DNA from: Desulfobacteraceae bacterium UBA2230
Lineage (GTDB): Bacteria > Desulfobacterota > Desulfobacteria > Desulfobacterales > Desulfosarcinaceae
NCBI GenBank assembly: GCA_002348005.1
Contig: DDYQ01000049.1
Coordinates: 1-15,457, forward strand
DNA: 15,457 nucleotides
Reading direction: 5' to 3'
The notes beneath the pieces are model-generated. The model saw only the letters and a program-made list of their open reading frames with translations, searched no databases and was not told where the DNA came from. Within the stretch, counting starts at the first letter, position 1. Each line of letters opens with the position of its first letter. Below, piece by piece: positions 1 to 7,168 of the stretch. The translations under genes and the position numbers were made by a program.

Positions 1-34
1 ACCTGTACTTCCTTTGACGCTTACGTATCTGCGT

Positions 35-1057
35 TCAAGCGGAGACCGGGAAGGCAACCATCTCCTGCCGGTGCTCATCCCATAAACTCAGTCGAACACA
101 GGAAAGACTTCCCATAATTGTGAGCGGTGCTTTGGCTTGCAGCGCCGGAACGGCATCGTAACACCGCTTTAAACGATAATTGGGTATTCTGGGGTCAAGA
201 TGATGGACATGGTGATAGCCGATGTTGCCGGAAAACCAGCGCAGCACCGCCGGCAGTTTGTAAAACGAACTTCCTTCCATAGCGGCCCGCAAGGGCTCCC
301 ACGCGCCCTGGCGCGCCCAGTAGCCACCCGGGAACTGATGCTGTACGTAAAACAGCCAGACCCCCGCCGCCCCTGCAAACCAGAATACCGGCAACTGGAT
401 CAGAAGGTATGTCCGCCAGCCAAACAGCCGGTCGGCGATCAGAATCATGGCAACGATAAGCAGGTTGGTGAAGAGAACACTCACCCTTTGCTTGCGCCGC
501 ACCTTGCGCGCCGGAAGCCGATTGGCGAGGAAAAAAGTGAATATGGCGCCCAGTCCGAGCATCACCAGAGGATGACGGTAAAGTCGGTACTGCAACCGCT
601 TCTTCTTCGATGCCTTTTGATACTCGCTGAGCGTCATGGTCCAGATATCTCCAAATCCCCGTGCATCGAGGTTTGCATACGTGACGTGGTGTCGAAGGTG
701 CGCAAAACGCCAATCTTCGAATGAGGTGAACACCAGCACCCCGAGGACGTACCCGAAGAACGTGTTGAGGCCCTGCCGCCTGAAGAACGAACCATGGACG
801 CAGTCGTGAAACAAAATAAATACCCGGACCAGGAATGCGCCGGCTGCAAGTGCGAGAGTGAGGGTTATTGCGTAAGCGTAACCGAGCTGAATCGAGCGGA
901 TCATCAAATACCATATAAAACAGTAGGGTCCCAAGGTATTGATCAACTGCCACACCGCTTTTCGGCCGTTCGGGTTCCGAAAAGCGGCAAGCTCCGGATG
1001 CCAATCGGGCCACAAGCGTCTGTTCGCCCTTTTGCTGCCCTTGGCGTTTCTGACCAT
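35..1057 (-). CDS. Membrane fatty-acid desaturase (340 aa)
   Basis: This is an integral-membrane di-iron fatty-acid desaturase, expected to put a double bond into an acyl chain of a membrane lipid or thioester using O2 and an electron donor. The three histidine boxes of the family are intact: HDCVH at residues 84-88, HLRHH at 120-124 and HHVHH at 282-286, with an extra His at 240. Hydrophobic segments lie around 40-82, 95-112, 163-178 and 195-238, the usual arrangement with all boxes on the cytosolic face. The start ATG has a GGAGG site five bases upstream. The overall pattern resembles the DesA/omega-6-type FA_desaturase family, but regiospecificity cannot be read from sequence. It is transcribed alone; OtsA lies 227 bases upstream on the same strand. 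An O2-using enzyme suggests at least occasional exposure to oxygen. Confidence 0.93.
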   Translation of the reverse strand: MVRNAKGSKRANRRLWPDWHPELAAFRNPNGRKAVWQLINTLGPYCFIWYLMIRSIQLGYAYAITLTLALAAGAFLVRVFILFHDCVHGSFFRRQGLNTFFGYVLGVLVFTSFEDWRFAHLRHHVTYANLDARGFGDIWTMTLSEYQKASKKKRLQYRLYRHPLVMLGLGAIFTFFLANRLPARKVRRKQRVSVLFTNLLIVAMILIADRLFGWRTYLLIQLPVFWFAGAAGVWLFYVQHQFPGGYWARQGAWEPLRAAMEGSSFYKLPAVLRWFSGNIGYHHVHHLDPRIPNYRLKRCYDAVPALQAKAPLTIMGSLSCVRLSLWDEHRQEMVAFPVSA

Positions 1058-1181
1058 TTAATCCTCCGCCCGGTTTTCGCTGGGGAATCTCCCCTAATCG
1101 ATTCGAGGTGCTTTCTTGATTATCGAGTCGGCAATCGCGGATGGGATCTGTAACCTGGCCGGCCTCGTACAGGCCCGAGAG

Positions 1182-1209
1182 CCGTGACCAGCCCTTGCGG
1201 GTTTCACGG
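1182..1209 (-). terminator. Stem-loop downstream of otsA, no U-tract
   Basis: Perfect 6-base arms CCGTGA (1182-1187) and TCACGG (1204-1209) enclose an inner CCC/GGG pairing, 76 bases past the otsA stop. A second small hairpin, GGCCT/AGGCC, lies at 1161-1175. Neither is followed by a T-run on the minus strand, so this may be an mRNA 3' stabiliser or a factor-dependent stop rather than an intrinsic terminator. Confidence 0.3.
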
Positions 1210-1284
1210 GTTTGTATCCGTCAATCCTCAATTGCCGGTTCCCTGCTTGAATGCGGCGATGCATTGAACCCGGTCAAGGTATTT

Positions 1285-2775
1285 TCATGTCTGCTGAATG
1301 GGGGGCTCACCGAAATCAATCTGGGGTCGGTAATCCTCAACTTTATTGAAATAATCGATGTTTTCGGCAAATGAGGCTTTGAGGAAGGAATTCACCCACC
1401 AATGGATATCGGTTTCCCGGATAATGTTGCGCAGGCGGTCCATGCGCTCGGATCTTTCTTCGAACGGCATTTTGTATGCCTGGTAAATCGCCTCCGCGAT
1501 TGCTTTCTGATCGTTCGGGTTGACCATCAGGGCGCCCTCGTACAGCTGATCCGCGGCGCCGGCGGACTCTGCCAGGATCAAGACGCTGTTGCGTTCCAGG
1601 CTCGCCGCACAGAATTCTTTGGCGATCAGGTTCATACCGTCTTTGAGCGGCGTGATCAGCGCAATTTCAGAGGTCCGGTAGTAGGCCAGTAGTTCTTCGC
1701 GGGAAAGGGCACGGAAAAAGTAGTGGATCGGCGTCCAGTCAAAACGGCCGAACTCTCCGTTGATCTTGCCCACCAGGCTTTCGATTTCTTTTTTTAAATC
1801 CTCATACTCCCGAATATCGCGCCGGCTTGGAACGACTATCTGGACCAAAACGATTTTTCCGCCCAGCTCCGGGTAAGCCGTTAGTGCATAGCCATAGGCC
1901 TTGAGCCGCTCGGGAATGCCTTTGGTGTAATCCAGCCGGTCAATGCCAAGGATGATCTGGCGTTCCGGATGTTTTTCGTGGATGTACCAGGCTTTTTCCG
2001 CGACCTCCCGGGCGGCGGCGGAGGTGGCAAAATCATGGTAATCGATGCCGATGGGCAGAGCGCCGACCCGCACCGCCCGGTTGTCGAAGAAAAGGGTGAT
2101 AATCTGGCCGCTGCCCTGCACCGTGGTATCCATCATGTGCTTGCGCACACATTGAATGAAGTTGCGCTGGTCGCGCATGGTTTGAAGGCCGATGAGATTG
2201 AAGGAAAGCAGCGCCTTGAGGATTTCGAGGCCCCAAGGCAATTGAAGAAATATGTCCGGAGAAGGAAACGGGTTGTGCAGGAAGAAGCCGATGCGCTCTT
2301 TAACTCCCATTTCACGCAGCGCCTGGCCGACACACATGAGATGATAATCGTGGATCCAGACGTAATCATCCGGTCTTAGACGGTCCAGGATTTTGGCGGC
2401 GAATTTCCGGTTGACGGCCTGATACGAGGCCCAGTATTCAGGATCGAAGTTGCATCTGCCGGCCATGTCGTGAAAGAGCGGCCATAAAATTTCATTCGAA
2501 AATCCGGCATAGTATTTATCTACCTCCGGTGAGGTAAGCTGAACCGCTTCAAAATCGATTCCTGCGAAAGCGGACGCCTCTGACATGGCCTTTTTGAGCG
2601 CCTCTTCGGGTGCTTCAGAGGTGCCTGACCAACCGATCCACAATCCACCGCGGCCCTTTAAAACCGGCGCCAGTGCCGTCACCAATCCGCCGGAGCTGGG
2701 TTTGGCACGCCATTGCCCCATTTCATCCTTTTCCATCGCCACCGGAAGGCGATTGGAAACCACAATCAGCCTCAT
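1285..2775 (-). CDS. otsA: Alpha,alpha-trehalose-phosphate synthase (UDP-forming), GT20
   Basis: A cytosolic GT-B retaining glycosyltransferase that joins glucose from UDP-glucose to glucose-6-phosphate to give trehalose-6-phosphate, a step in making the stress protectant trehalose. Family residues are present at the expected spacing: SNRLP with Arg9, GGL near 29-31, WIHDYHL with Asp143, His167 in HNPFPS, Arg280 and Lys285 in DRLDYTKG, Asp379 in LKDGMN and Glu387 in KEF. These match the UDP- and phosphate-binding residues known from E. coli OtsA. I chose the ATG at 2775 (496 aa) over an in-frame ATG at 2799, because an AGGAAGG ribosome site sits just before it and the protein then begins directly with the canonical first strand. 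The phosphatase domain of fused OtsA-OtsB proteins is absent, and no separate otsB lies in the window. Confidence 0.95.
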   Translation of the reverse strand: MRLIVVSNRLPVAMEKDEMGQWRAKPSSGGLVTALAPVLKGRGGLWIGWSGTSEAPEEALKKAMSEASAFAGIDFEAVQLTSPEVDKYYAGFSNEILWPLFHDMAGRCNFDPEYWASYQAVNRKFAAKILDRLRPDDYVWIHDYHLMCVGQALREMGVKERIGFFLHNPFPSPDIFLQLPWGLEILKALLSFNLIGLQTMRDQRNFIQCVRKHMMDTTVQGSGQIITLFFDNRAVRVGALPIGIDYHDFATSAAAREVAEKAWYIHEKHPERQIILGIDRLDYTKGIPERLKAYGYALTAYPELGGKIVLVQIVVPSRRDIREYEDLKKEIESLVGKINGEFGRFDWTPIHYFFRALSREELLAYYRTSEIALITPLKDGMNLIAKEFCAASLERNSVLILAESAGAADQLYEGALMVNPNDQKAIAEAIYQAYKMPFEERSERMDRLRNIIRETDIHWWVNSFLKASFAENIDYFNKVEDYRPQIDFGEPPIQQT

Positions 2776-2825
2776 AACGCTTCCTTCCTTTACATGCATA
2801 TTGCGGCGGCAAAACGAACGAAATA

Positions 2826-2847
2826 GTGTGTTTCACTGATTTCACAC
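2826..2847. promoter_or_regulatory. Inverted repeat upstream of otsA (possible operator)
   Basis: GTGTG (2826-2830) and CACAC (2843-2847) form a perfect inverted repeat about 50 bases upstream of the otsA start. Two overlapping copies of TTTCAC lie inside it. The position suits an operator or promoter element, but no matching regulator is known from the sequence. Apart from this and the terminator at 2990-3021, I see nothing else in 2776-3090. Confidence 0.25.
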
Positions 2848-2989
2848 CTGAGATCCACGAAAGATCGATCGACAGGGAAAACCTTTACCGGAGATGACAG
2901 CATTCTGGCTACGCGGGAAGGCGGCCTGAGAGCGCTTGATCAAAAAGTGAGGGAGCCTGCAAATTTTGTTGGAAAGCACGGCGGCACTG

Positions 2990-3021
2990 AAAAAAAGAAG
3001 GCCCAGGTGGAGAATGCTGGG
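2990..3021 (-). terminator. Intrinsic terminator after the cysteine-rich small gene
   Basis: Read on the minus strand, arms CCCAG and CTGGG (+ strand 3017-3021 and 3002-3006) flank a 10-base loop and are followed by CCTTC and then a run of seven Ts. It begins about 70 bases past the stop of the 48-residue ORF. This supports that ORF as a short transcription unit of its own, separate from otsA. Confidence 0.5.
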
Positions 3022-3090
3022 GCGATAGGAGGGTCGTTAGTCAGATTCTAATGCCGATCAGTTCCTGCAATATCCTTTCTGTACCGAAAT

Positions 3091-3237
3091 TCAAGGCATC
3101 AAAATGCATGCTCTTGCACACCTGTTTTTTTCTTTTTCGCAGTCTGAAGATTTTACACCGGCGTCAATGCATTCAGCATTGAGTTCCTTGCACCTTTCAC
3201 GGCAATCGATTAGCCTTGTCGGCGTTGAGTGTGCCAT
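3091..3237 (-). CDS. Small cysteine-rich protein, mirror-symmetric CX3C/CX6C pattern (48 aa)
   Basis: I do not recognise a named family. The ORF encodes 48 residues with six cysteines at 12, 16, 23, 33, 40 and 44, a pattern that reads the same both ways: C-x3-C-x6-C-x9-C-x6-C-x3-C. The residues between are mostly charged or helix-forming (RER, KEL, EKEKN), as expected for two short antiparallel helices whose cysteines face each other. An AGAGAGG ribosome site lies seven bases before the ATG, and an intrinsic terminator follows. There is no signal peptide, so a cytosolic metal-binding role is as plausible as a disulfide-bonded hairpin. Spaced CX3C/CX6C helices also occur in cysteine-rich helical copper-storage proteins, but that resemblance is only in spacing. 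It has no operon partner. Confidence 0.6.
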   Translation of the reverse strand: MAHSTPTRLIDCRERCKELNAECIDAGVKSSDCEKEKNRCARACILMP

Positions 3238-3655
3238 TGAAAACCTCTCTTTGTGATGGTTAGTACATAATCCTAATCACCCGTAAAAAGGCTTCAAGCC
3301 TCAGAATCATACATTGACCGAATTGCCACGAGCGCGATCGCTCCGATTCCAGCTGCGCGCTCTCAAAATCAAGCCTTCCTGCGGGCTTGACCTCGGTCAT
3401 GGGGTTGTGAAGACAGGAAACGCTCGATAACGACCTTTTGGGATCAACTTTTTTTTTGGAGTGGGTCATGTGGTACTCTATCCATATTGGACTGCCCGGG
3501 AAGTTTTCATGGAACTCTTCTTTCATCAGACCTGGACATCGCCATGTCTTGACCAGGGCGCTTGAGTGGGCATTGACGATTGGATCGGGCAAGCCGATAG
3601 TCTGGTATACAGTATCATGTGCGAAAAATCATGAAGCAAACAGAAGGAGGGCATG
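3238..3655. other. Intergenic region between the small Cys-rich gene and sixA
   Basis: No convincing gene here. Longer frames on either strand lack family resemblance and good ribosome sites. The stretch should hold the promoters of two divergent genes. A hairpin, AGGCTT and AAGCCT around a single G with four to five Ts on the minus-strand side, lies at 3285-3301 and could be a small terminator or a protein-binding palindrome. Confidence 0.5.
3573..3601 (+). promoter_or_regulatory. Possible sigma70 promoter of sixA
   Basis: TTGACG (3573-3578) and GATAGT (3596-3601) are separated by 17 bases and lie about 55 bases upstream of the gene. An alternative extended -10, TG-G-TATACA, occurs a few bases further on. 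The -10 match is modest. Confidence 0.35.
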
Positions 3656-4117
3656 ATGGCATTATATTTGGTCCAGCACGGAAAGAGCCTTCCTGAAGAT
3701 GTCGACCCGGAGAAAGGGATTTCCAAAGAAGGCATCTTGGAAGTTCAGCGGATTGCTGAAGTGGCGGCTGGATATGGCTGCAAGGTTGCGCAAATATCCC
3801 ATAGCGGTAAAAAGCGCGCCAAGCAAACCGCCGAAATTTTTGCATCGTATTTAAAACCCCGAAATGGTGTTGTGGAAATCAGCGGGATCAACCCCCTGGA
3901 TGATGTGACCGTTTTTTCAGGCAGCCTGTCGGTTGAAGATAATATCATGCTGGTCGGGCATCTGCCTTTCATGGAACGGCTGACATCTTATCTGATAATC
4001 GGCTCAACAGAACCATCGGTGTTTAAGTTTCAGAACGGCGGCGTTGTCTGTTTGAACAGGCAGCCGGACACCCGAAGGTGGATTATTAAATGGGCGCTTA
4101 TGCCCAATATCAGCTGA
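3656..4117 (+). CDS. sixA: SixA-type phosphohistidine phosphatase, histidine phosphatase superfamily
   Basis: A small single-domain member of the histidine phosphatase superfamily, close to SixA, which removes phosphate from histidine on phosphotransfer proteins. The catalytic His is at residue 8, a second basic site at Arg54 in the KKRAKQT segment, and the second histidine at 102 in VGHLPF, so the phosphate pocket is largely present. The classical Arg-His-Gly motif here is Gln-His-Gly. As I recall, this LVQHG form is common in SixA relatives of deltaproteobacteria and archaea, so I do not take it as loss of activity. Length (153 aa) fits the family. Two ATGs are adjacent; the one at 3656 sits five bases after GGAGG, while the one at 3653 is only two bases away. 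It is a single-gene unit, and the substrate is unknown. Confidence 0.85.
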   Translation: MALYLVQHGKSLPEDVDPEKGISKEGILEVQRIAEVAAGYGCKVAQISHSGKKRAKQTAEIFASYLKPRNGVVEISGINPLDDVTVFSGSLSVEDNIMLVGHLPFMERLTSYLIIGSTEPSVFKFQNGGVVCLNRQPDTRRWIIKWALMPNIS

Positions 4118-4773
4118 CCGAAATAAAATAACAATGCGGGCTTAAAAGCAGACCGGGAGCCTTTGTTTCGTAATCGCCAATTCCCAAGTGCCAACCGGAT
4201 GGCGAATGCTTACAGCAGGCCCTGGCCCCCATGCCTCTGCCGCTGCCCGAACCGTCCGAGCCTTGACAGGCAGTTGCGAAACAAAACAGCGTCGCTGCCA
4301 GCCTCCGCCGACCTTGGCTGCGCACGCGTTCGAGTAAGAAAAATCTCCAGCAAAAACACTCTCAGGCAGCAGTTCGTCCCAAAGAAATGCGACCCGCTGA
4401 CTGCCGTCTGAACTAAATCCTGACACCCGTCTTGAATATTGAACAGAGTTTTACAGGCAGGCCCACAATCAACTCGTGACGGCAATTTGCTCTCGGCCGC
4501 CCATGGCGGGGACCAAACCTGAGGATGCTTTGCCCCTGGTCATTCGCCTGTTTTCGTTGCTTCACCGCAACATTGAGGATGCTTCAACGCGCACAGCGTC
4601 CAGATCATGATACTGCACCTATGCAGGATCGCCGAAGACCCAGGGGGTCAGAAGGTGCATGATGGTATCCGTCGGGATCGGACGACCTTCTTCGTTGGGG
4701 GTTGACCGCTATGGCGGTTCGGCGTTTTCCGTCTAAGCGCTTGTAGTCGATGCAAAATTGCAAATCGTACCCG
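4118..4773. other. 656-base region with no recognisable gene
   Basis: Several overlapping open frames exist on both strands, but none has a good ribosome site, a known motif or consistent codon use. A minus-strand fragment (about 4619-4708) reads like a protein C-terminus ending in WVFGDPA but has a stop shortly upstream and no start. A small hairpin, ACCGC/GCGGT (4705-4718), lies downstream of the next minus-strand gene. The stretch could be decayed mobile or phage DNA, in keeping with the phage-type gene beside it. Confidence 0.4.
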
Positions 4774-5220
4774 TTAACGGCAGACGGGTTTGTTTTTCAC
4801 GATGCGGGCCACTGCCTTCCACCATTGCGTACCGCCAAGCAAGGCCCGTTTCACCATTGCGGCCACGTTGCGATGTCCCTGCTCGGCCTCTTCCCAGGTC
4901 GAGTATCGCCACCTCAGATGATCCAGGTCGGAATGAACATGATCGATCAGCTGGATGTTGCCATCGATCAGCAGACAAGTGCTTTCATTCCGCTCGAAAA
5001 TCATGGTTTCGAACAACAGGGGGGGACCGGGGGAAAATTGCTGATCCAGCCCCAGGAAAACTGTGGAAATCCAATAGGGATCGATCTTGTCCTCTGCCAC
5101 TATCCGCTCGGAGCGATGATCCTCCATCCACTGCACCCACCGCCGGAGGCCTTCTTCTTCGGAACAGTCAAGGGCAAAGGGCATATGATCAATCAATATG
5201 AAATTGGTCGCGCGTTTCAT
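4774..5220 (-). CDS. Phage/mobile-element-type hypothetical protein
   Basis: A conserved-looking protein of unknown function. The middle (roughly residues 48-73) reads DPYWISTVFLGLDQQF followed by PPLLFETMIFE, and the later part has RYSTWEEAEQGHRNV. This combination of 'VSTVFLGLDH...PPLLFETMVF...Y-TWEEAE-GH' is one I associate with hypothetical proteins of phages and integrated elements; no biochemical role is known to me. There is no signal peptide or membrane segment. The start is uncertain: the ATG at 5220 gives 148 aa, and an in-frame TTG at 5238 would add six residues. Neither has a clear ribosome site. It lies 288 bases beyond the CAP-domain gene on the same strand and borders the gene-poor stretch 4118-4773, which suggests an acquired remnant. 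Confidence 0.7.
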   Translation of the reverse strand: MKRATNFILIDHMPFALDCSEEEGLRRWVQWMEDHRSERIVAEDKIDPYWISTVFLGLDQQFSPGPPLLFETMIFERNESTCLLIDGNIQLIDHVHSDLDHLRWRYSTWEEAEQGHRNVAAMVKRALLGGTQWWKAVARIVKNKPVCR

Positions 5221-5508
5221 GGTCGGGGACCATATCAATGATCGCGGCTGGTTAAAACAAAAAAAGCCCGGGGGGATGGTCCATGCGACGCAACGGTTGG
5301 AATCTTCGACCAGCGTCCCTTGATGATCCTGCAGCGGACAAAAGACAAAGCGCCGCTACGGTCCGGATGCGACGTTCATCTCGCCCCCTGAAATCGGACC
5401 CCGCACACATCAAGCCGCCATCGATATCGGCCGCTTTGCCGATTCGGACGGGCAGGGCCTCCATGGCGGCGGCGCGCGCTCGTCCCCGCTCAGTGTGTGT
5501 TTGCGACA

Positions 5509-6225
5509 CTATCTTGGCGGCGATCCGAATAGCTGCACGCAGTAAAAAGTGTGCACACTGGCCGCCTCCTGCTGCGGCCGGCAGTCCGCTCCGAGAAATT
5601 CCGGCTGATCGGCAAGAATGTTATGGCGATGCTCCGGTGAGTTCATCCATTGCGCCAGCAAGGAGGCTGCAAAGGAACGGTAGGTGTGCCGGGGAAGCGG
5701 CGGTCCTTCGGCCTGATAACTGAGTCCCGACCCTTCCGGCACCGGGTAAACCTCCCTTCCCGCTTCGTAGTGGATATCGAAATGGGTGGCGATGTTCTCG
5801 GCAAGATAACCGAATTCGAATCCGGCCAGAAGCGCCCGGTCCTGAGGCCTGCGGCGTTCGGGCCGGTAGGGATCTACATGGGATAAGTAGTTGTGCCGGA
5901 CCATGCTGGCGGCATGCATGCGGGCGGCCGCATTCAGGCGCGGATCATGGCGCAGCCGGTGCTTGCCGTATTGCCGGCGCCGCAGATTGGTCTCATGAAA
6001 GAGGGCGGCGGCCAGCACCGTGTGATCAACCCTCCGGGCATCGATGGGCAAACCGACGCTTTCCAGAGCGAAAAAGGTTTCGGCCGGCATATTGAACAGC
6101 GATGCCGATGCGTCGGAATGCGGCTCCTCTTCCGAGTCGGGTTCGCCGGCCGCAAGAACCGTTCCGATCCACAGACAGGCCATGGCCGTCCAGAAAACGA
6201 TCGCCCTCACGGGCGGGATATTCAC
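5509..6225 (-). CDS. Secreted CAP/SCP-domain protein (YkwD-like)
   Basis: An exported protein of 238 aa with an N-terminal signal sequence (hydrophobic about 7-24, cleavage likely after Ala25-Ala26) and a CAP (SCP/PR-1) domain from about 68 to the end. The family's pocket residues are present: His77 and Glu78 in LFHETN, His116 in LSHVDP, Glu143-Asn144 in AENIATH, and Glu198 with His199/His201 in WMNSPEHRHNIL, plus the closing FYCVQLFG strand. A loop of about 35 residues separates the AENI and WMNSPEH blocks. Bacterial CAP proteins are extracytoplasmic and mostly of unknown activity. The start is a GTG with GAGGAG ten bases upstream. It is the third gene of a closely spaced run behind the J-domain and one-helix membrane proteins (71-base gap). 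Two cysteines (205 and 219 of the mature region) could form a disulfide. Confidence 0.9.
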   Translation of the reverse strand: MNIPPVRAIVFWTAMACLWIGTVLAAGEPDSEEEPHSDASASLFNMPAETFFALESVGLPIDARRVDHTVLAAALFHETNLRRRQYGKHRLRHDPRLNAAARMHAASMVRHNYLSHVDPYRPERRRPQDRALLAGFEFGYLAENIATHFDIHYEAGREVYPVPEGSGLSYQAEGPPLPRHTYRSFAASLLAQWMNSPEHRHNILADQPEFLGADCRPQQEAASVHTFYCVQLFGSPPR

Positions 6226-6296
6226 GGGTTCTCAGCTCCTCGAGTTCGATAAAAATTTGAGAAAGTGATCGAAATGACGGCCTCAATGCCCCAAGG

Positions 6297-6554
6297 CTAG
6301 TCGCCCGAGGGGTCGGGATTCGATGCGCTATTCATCCCACCTGTGGCATGGCCGCCGATATCAAGGGCCTTTTGATAAATCGAACGGGAAAACTGATCGT
6401 CCAGCTTTGTCAACATTTCCGGCATCAGGGTATTATCGTCCATTTTGGGGGTGGGCTCCGGGTTTTTCCAGCGGGCATCCAGGTACAGCCAGGCGAGGCC
6501 CCCGCAACATACCGCCAGGATAACGAGCAGGAAGGTGATTTGAGCCGTGGTCAT
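6297..6554 (-). CDS. Small membrane-anchored protein (85 aa)
   Basis: No family recognised. The protein has one strongly hydrophobic segment (about residues 5-27) at the N-terminus, followed by an acidic and polar tail of about 58 residues ending in a Gly/Ser/Asn/Pro-rich stretch. This suggests an anchored protein with a short soluble domain. A longer in-frame reading goes up to 6800, but the ATG at 6554 is preceded by GGAGGTG at seven bases, and the upstream part overlaps the J-domain gene in another frame, so I use the short form. It sits 58 bases downstream of the J-domain gene and 71 bases upstream of the CAP gene, all on one strand, so it is probably co-transcribed with them. Confidence 0.75.
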   Translation of the reverse strand: MTTAQITFLLVILAVCCGGLAWLYLDARWKNPEPTPKMDDNTLMPEMLTKLDDQFSRSIYQKALDIGGHATGGMNSASNPDPSGD

Positions 6555-6612
6555 CCGGTTGCACCTCCGCAGTGCGCGCAGCCAGAGCGCTCGGAGTTTT
6601 GGCTTTTCACGC

Positions 6613-6963
6613 TCAAAAGTCCTCCCATAACCACTCGAAAAATTCATCAAAAGAAGGTGCAGCGTTATGGAACGGGCCGATGGGGTCCACCGGTCTTTGG
6701 TCCGGAACAAGCGGCTCCGGAGAGGGGTAGCCGCTGCGGCCCGAAGGATTGACCGGGCGGCCTTCGAGCGACTGGACATACGTTCTGCGCCTGCGCGCAT
6801 CGCCTAAAAAATGATACGCTTCCTGAATCTCGCGGAAAGAAGCGCTGTCGCCCGCGAAGCGATCCGGGTGATATTGCTTGGCCAGTCGCCGATAGGCCGA
6901 TCGGATCTCTTCCGGCGTAGCGGCAGAAGAGACCCCCAGAATTGCGAAATAACTCTTTGCCAT
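6613..6963 (-). CDS. Short J-domain co-chaperone (116 aa)
   Basis: A type III J-protein: only the J domain (residues about 3-62) is present, without the Gly/Phe, zinc-finger or C-terminal substrate domains of DnaJ. The HPD tripeptide that triggers Hsp70 (DnaK) ATPase is intact at 32-34, flanked by YRRLAKQY and DRF. A Pro-rich linker follows (about 70-98), and the protein ends in a compact aromatic-acidic tail, DEFFEWLWEDF, which could be a docking peptide. The ATG at 6963 has GGGGAG five bases upstream and is preferred over a start nine codons earlier. It leads a three-gene run with the one-helix membrane protein and the secreted CAP protein. That placement suggests a client at or near the membrane, but this is inference. 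Confidence 0.9.
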   Translation of the reverse strand: MAKSYFAILGVSSAATPEEIRSAYRRLAKQYHPDRFAGDSASFREIQEAYHFLGDARRRRTYVQSLEGRPVNPSGRSGYPSPEPLVPDQRPVDPIGPFHNAAPSFDEFFEWLWEDF

Positions 6964-7073
6964 GGTTTCTCCCCGATCATCGAGACCCACTGCCCAATAC
7001 CTTCCGCCTCGATGCGTCCGAAAAGACCCAGCCGATCCGAACCTGCATCCACGGCTGTTTTCCAGAGCTGCCC

Positions 7074-7102
7074 TCGATAATTTAACAATATCCGGTTTTC
7101 AA
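7074..7102 (-). promoter_or_regulatory. Predicted promoter of the J-domain/TM/CAP cluster
   Basis: On the minus strand TTGAAA (7097-7102) and TATCGA (7074-7079) are 17 bases apart, giving a leader of about 105 bases before the J-domain start. The hexamers are moderate matches to the sigma70 consensus. Confidence 0.4.
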
Positions 7103-7168
7103 TGAAGCGCAATGTCTTCAGGGTTTGCGGTGAACCGGTTTTTTATATTGATCCACAGAAGTGACAGC

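Noticed and set aside
3260..3592. Minus-strand 110-residue frame upstream of the small Cys-rich gene
   Set aside because: It starts at TTG without a ribosome site, has no recognisable domain and would overlap the sixA promoter region. Probably chance.
4142..4485. Overlapping frames on both strands in the gap after sixA
   Set aside because: Three competing frames with mixed composition, no start signals and no family resemblance. I looked for transposase motifs and terminal inverted repeats and found none.
4619..4708. Minus-strand fragment reading like a protein C-terminus (ends WVFGDPA)
   Set aside because: It looks codon-like but is cut off by a stop within about 30 codons and has no start or named family, so I could not support a pseudogene call.
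5252..5509. Minus-strand 85-residue frame whose GTG overlaps the CAP gene stop by one base
   Set aside because: The overlap looks like translational coupling, but composition is Arg/Ala-rich as expected for random GC-rich DNA, and no motif or ribosome site of its own is visible. The 3' end runs into a CCCGGGC plus T-run that is at best a weak terminator.
5283..5723. Plus-strand 146-residue frame antisense to the CAP gene end
   Set aside because: It is a shadow of the CAP gene and the GC-rich flank, without start signals or motifs.
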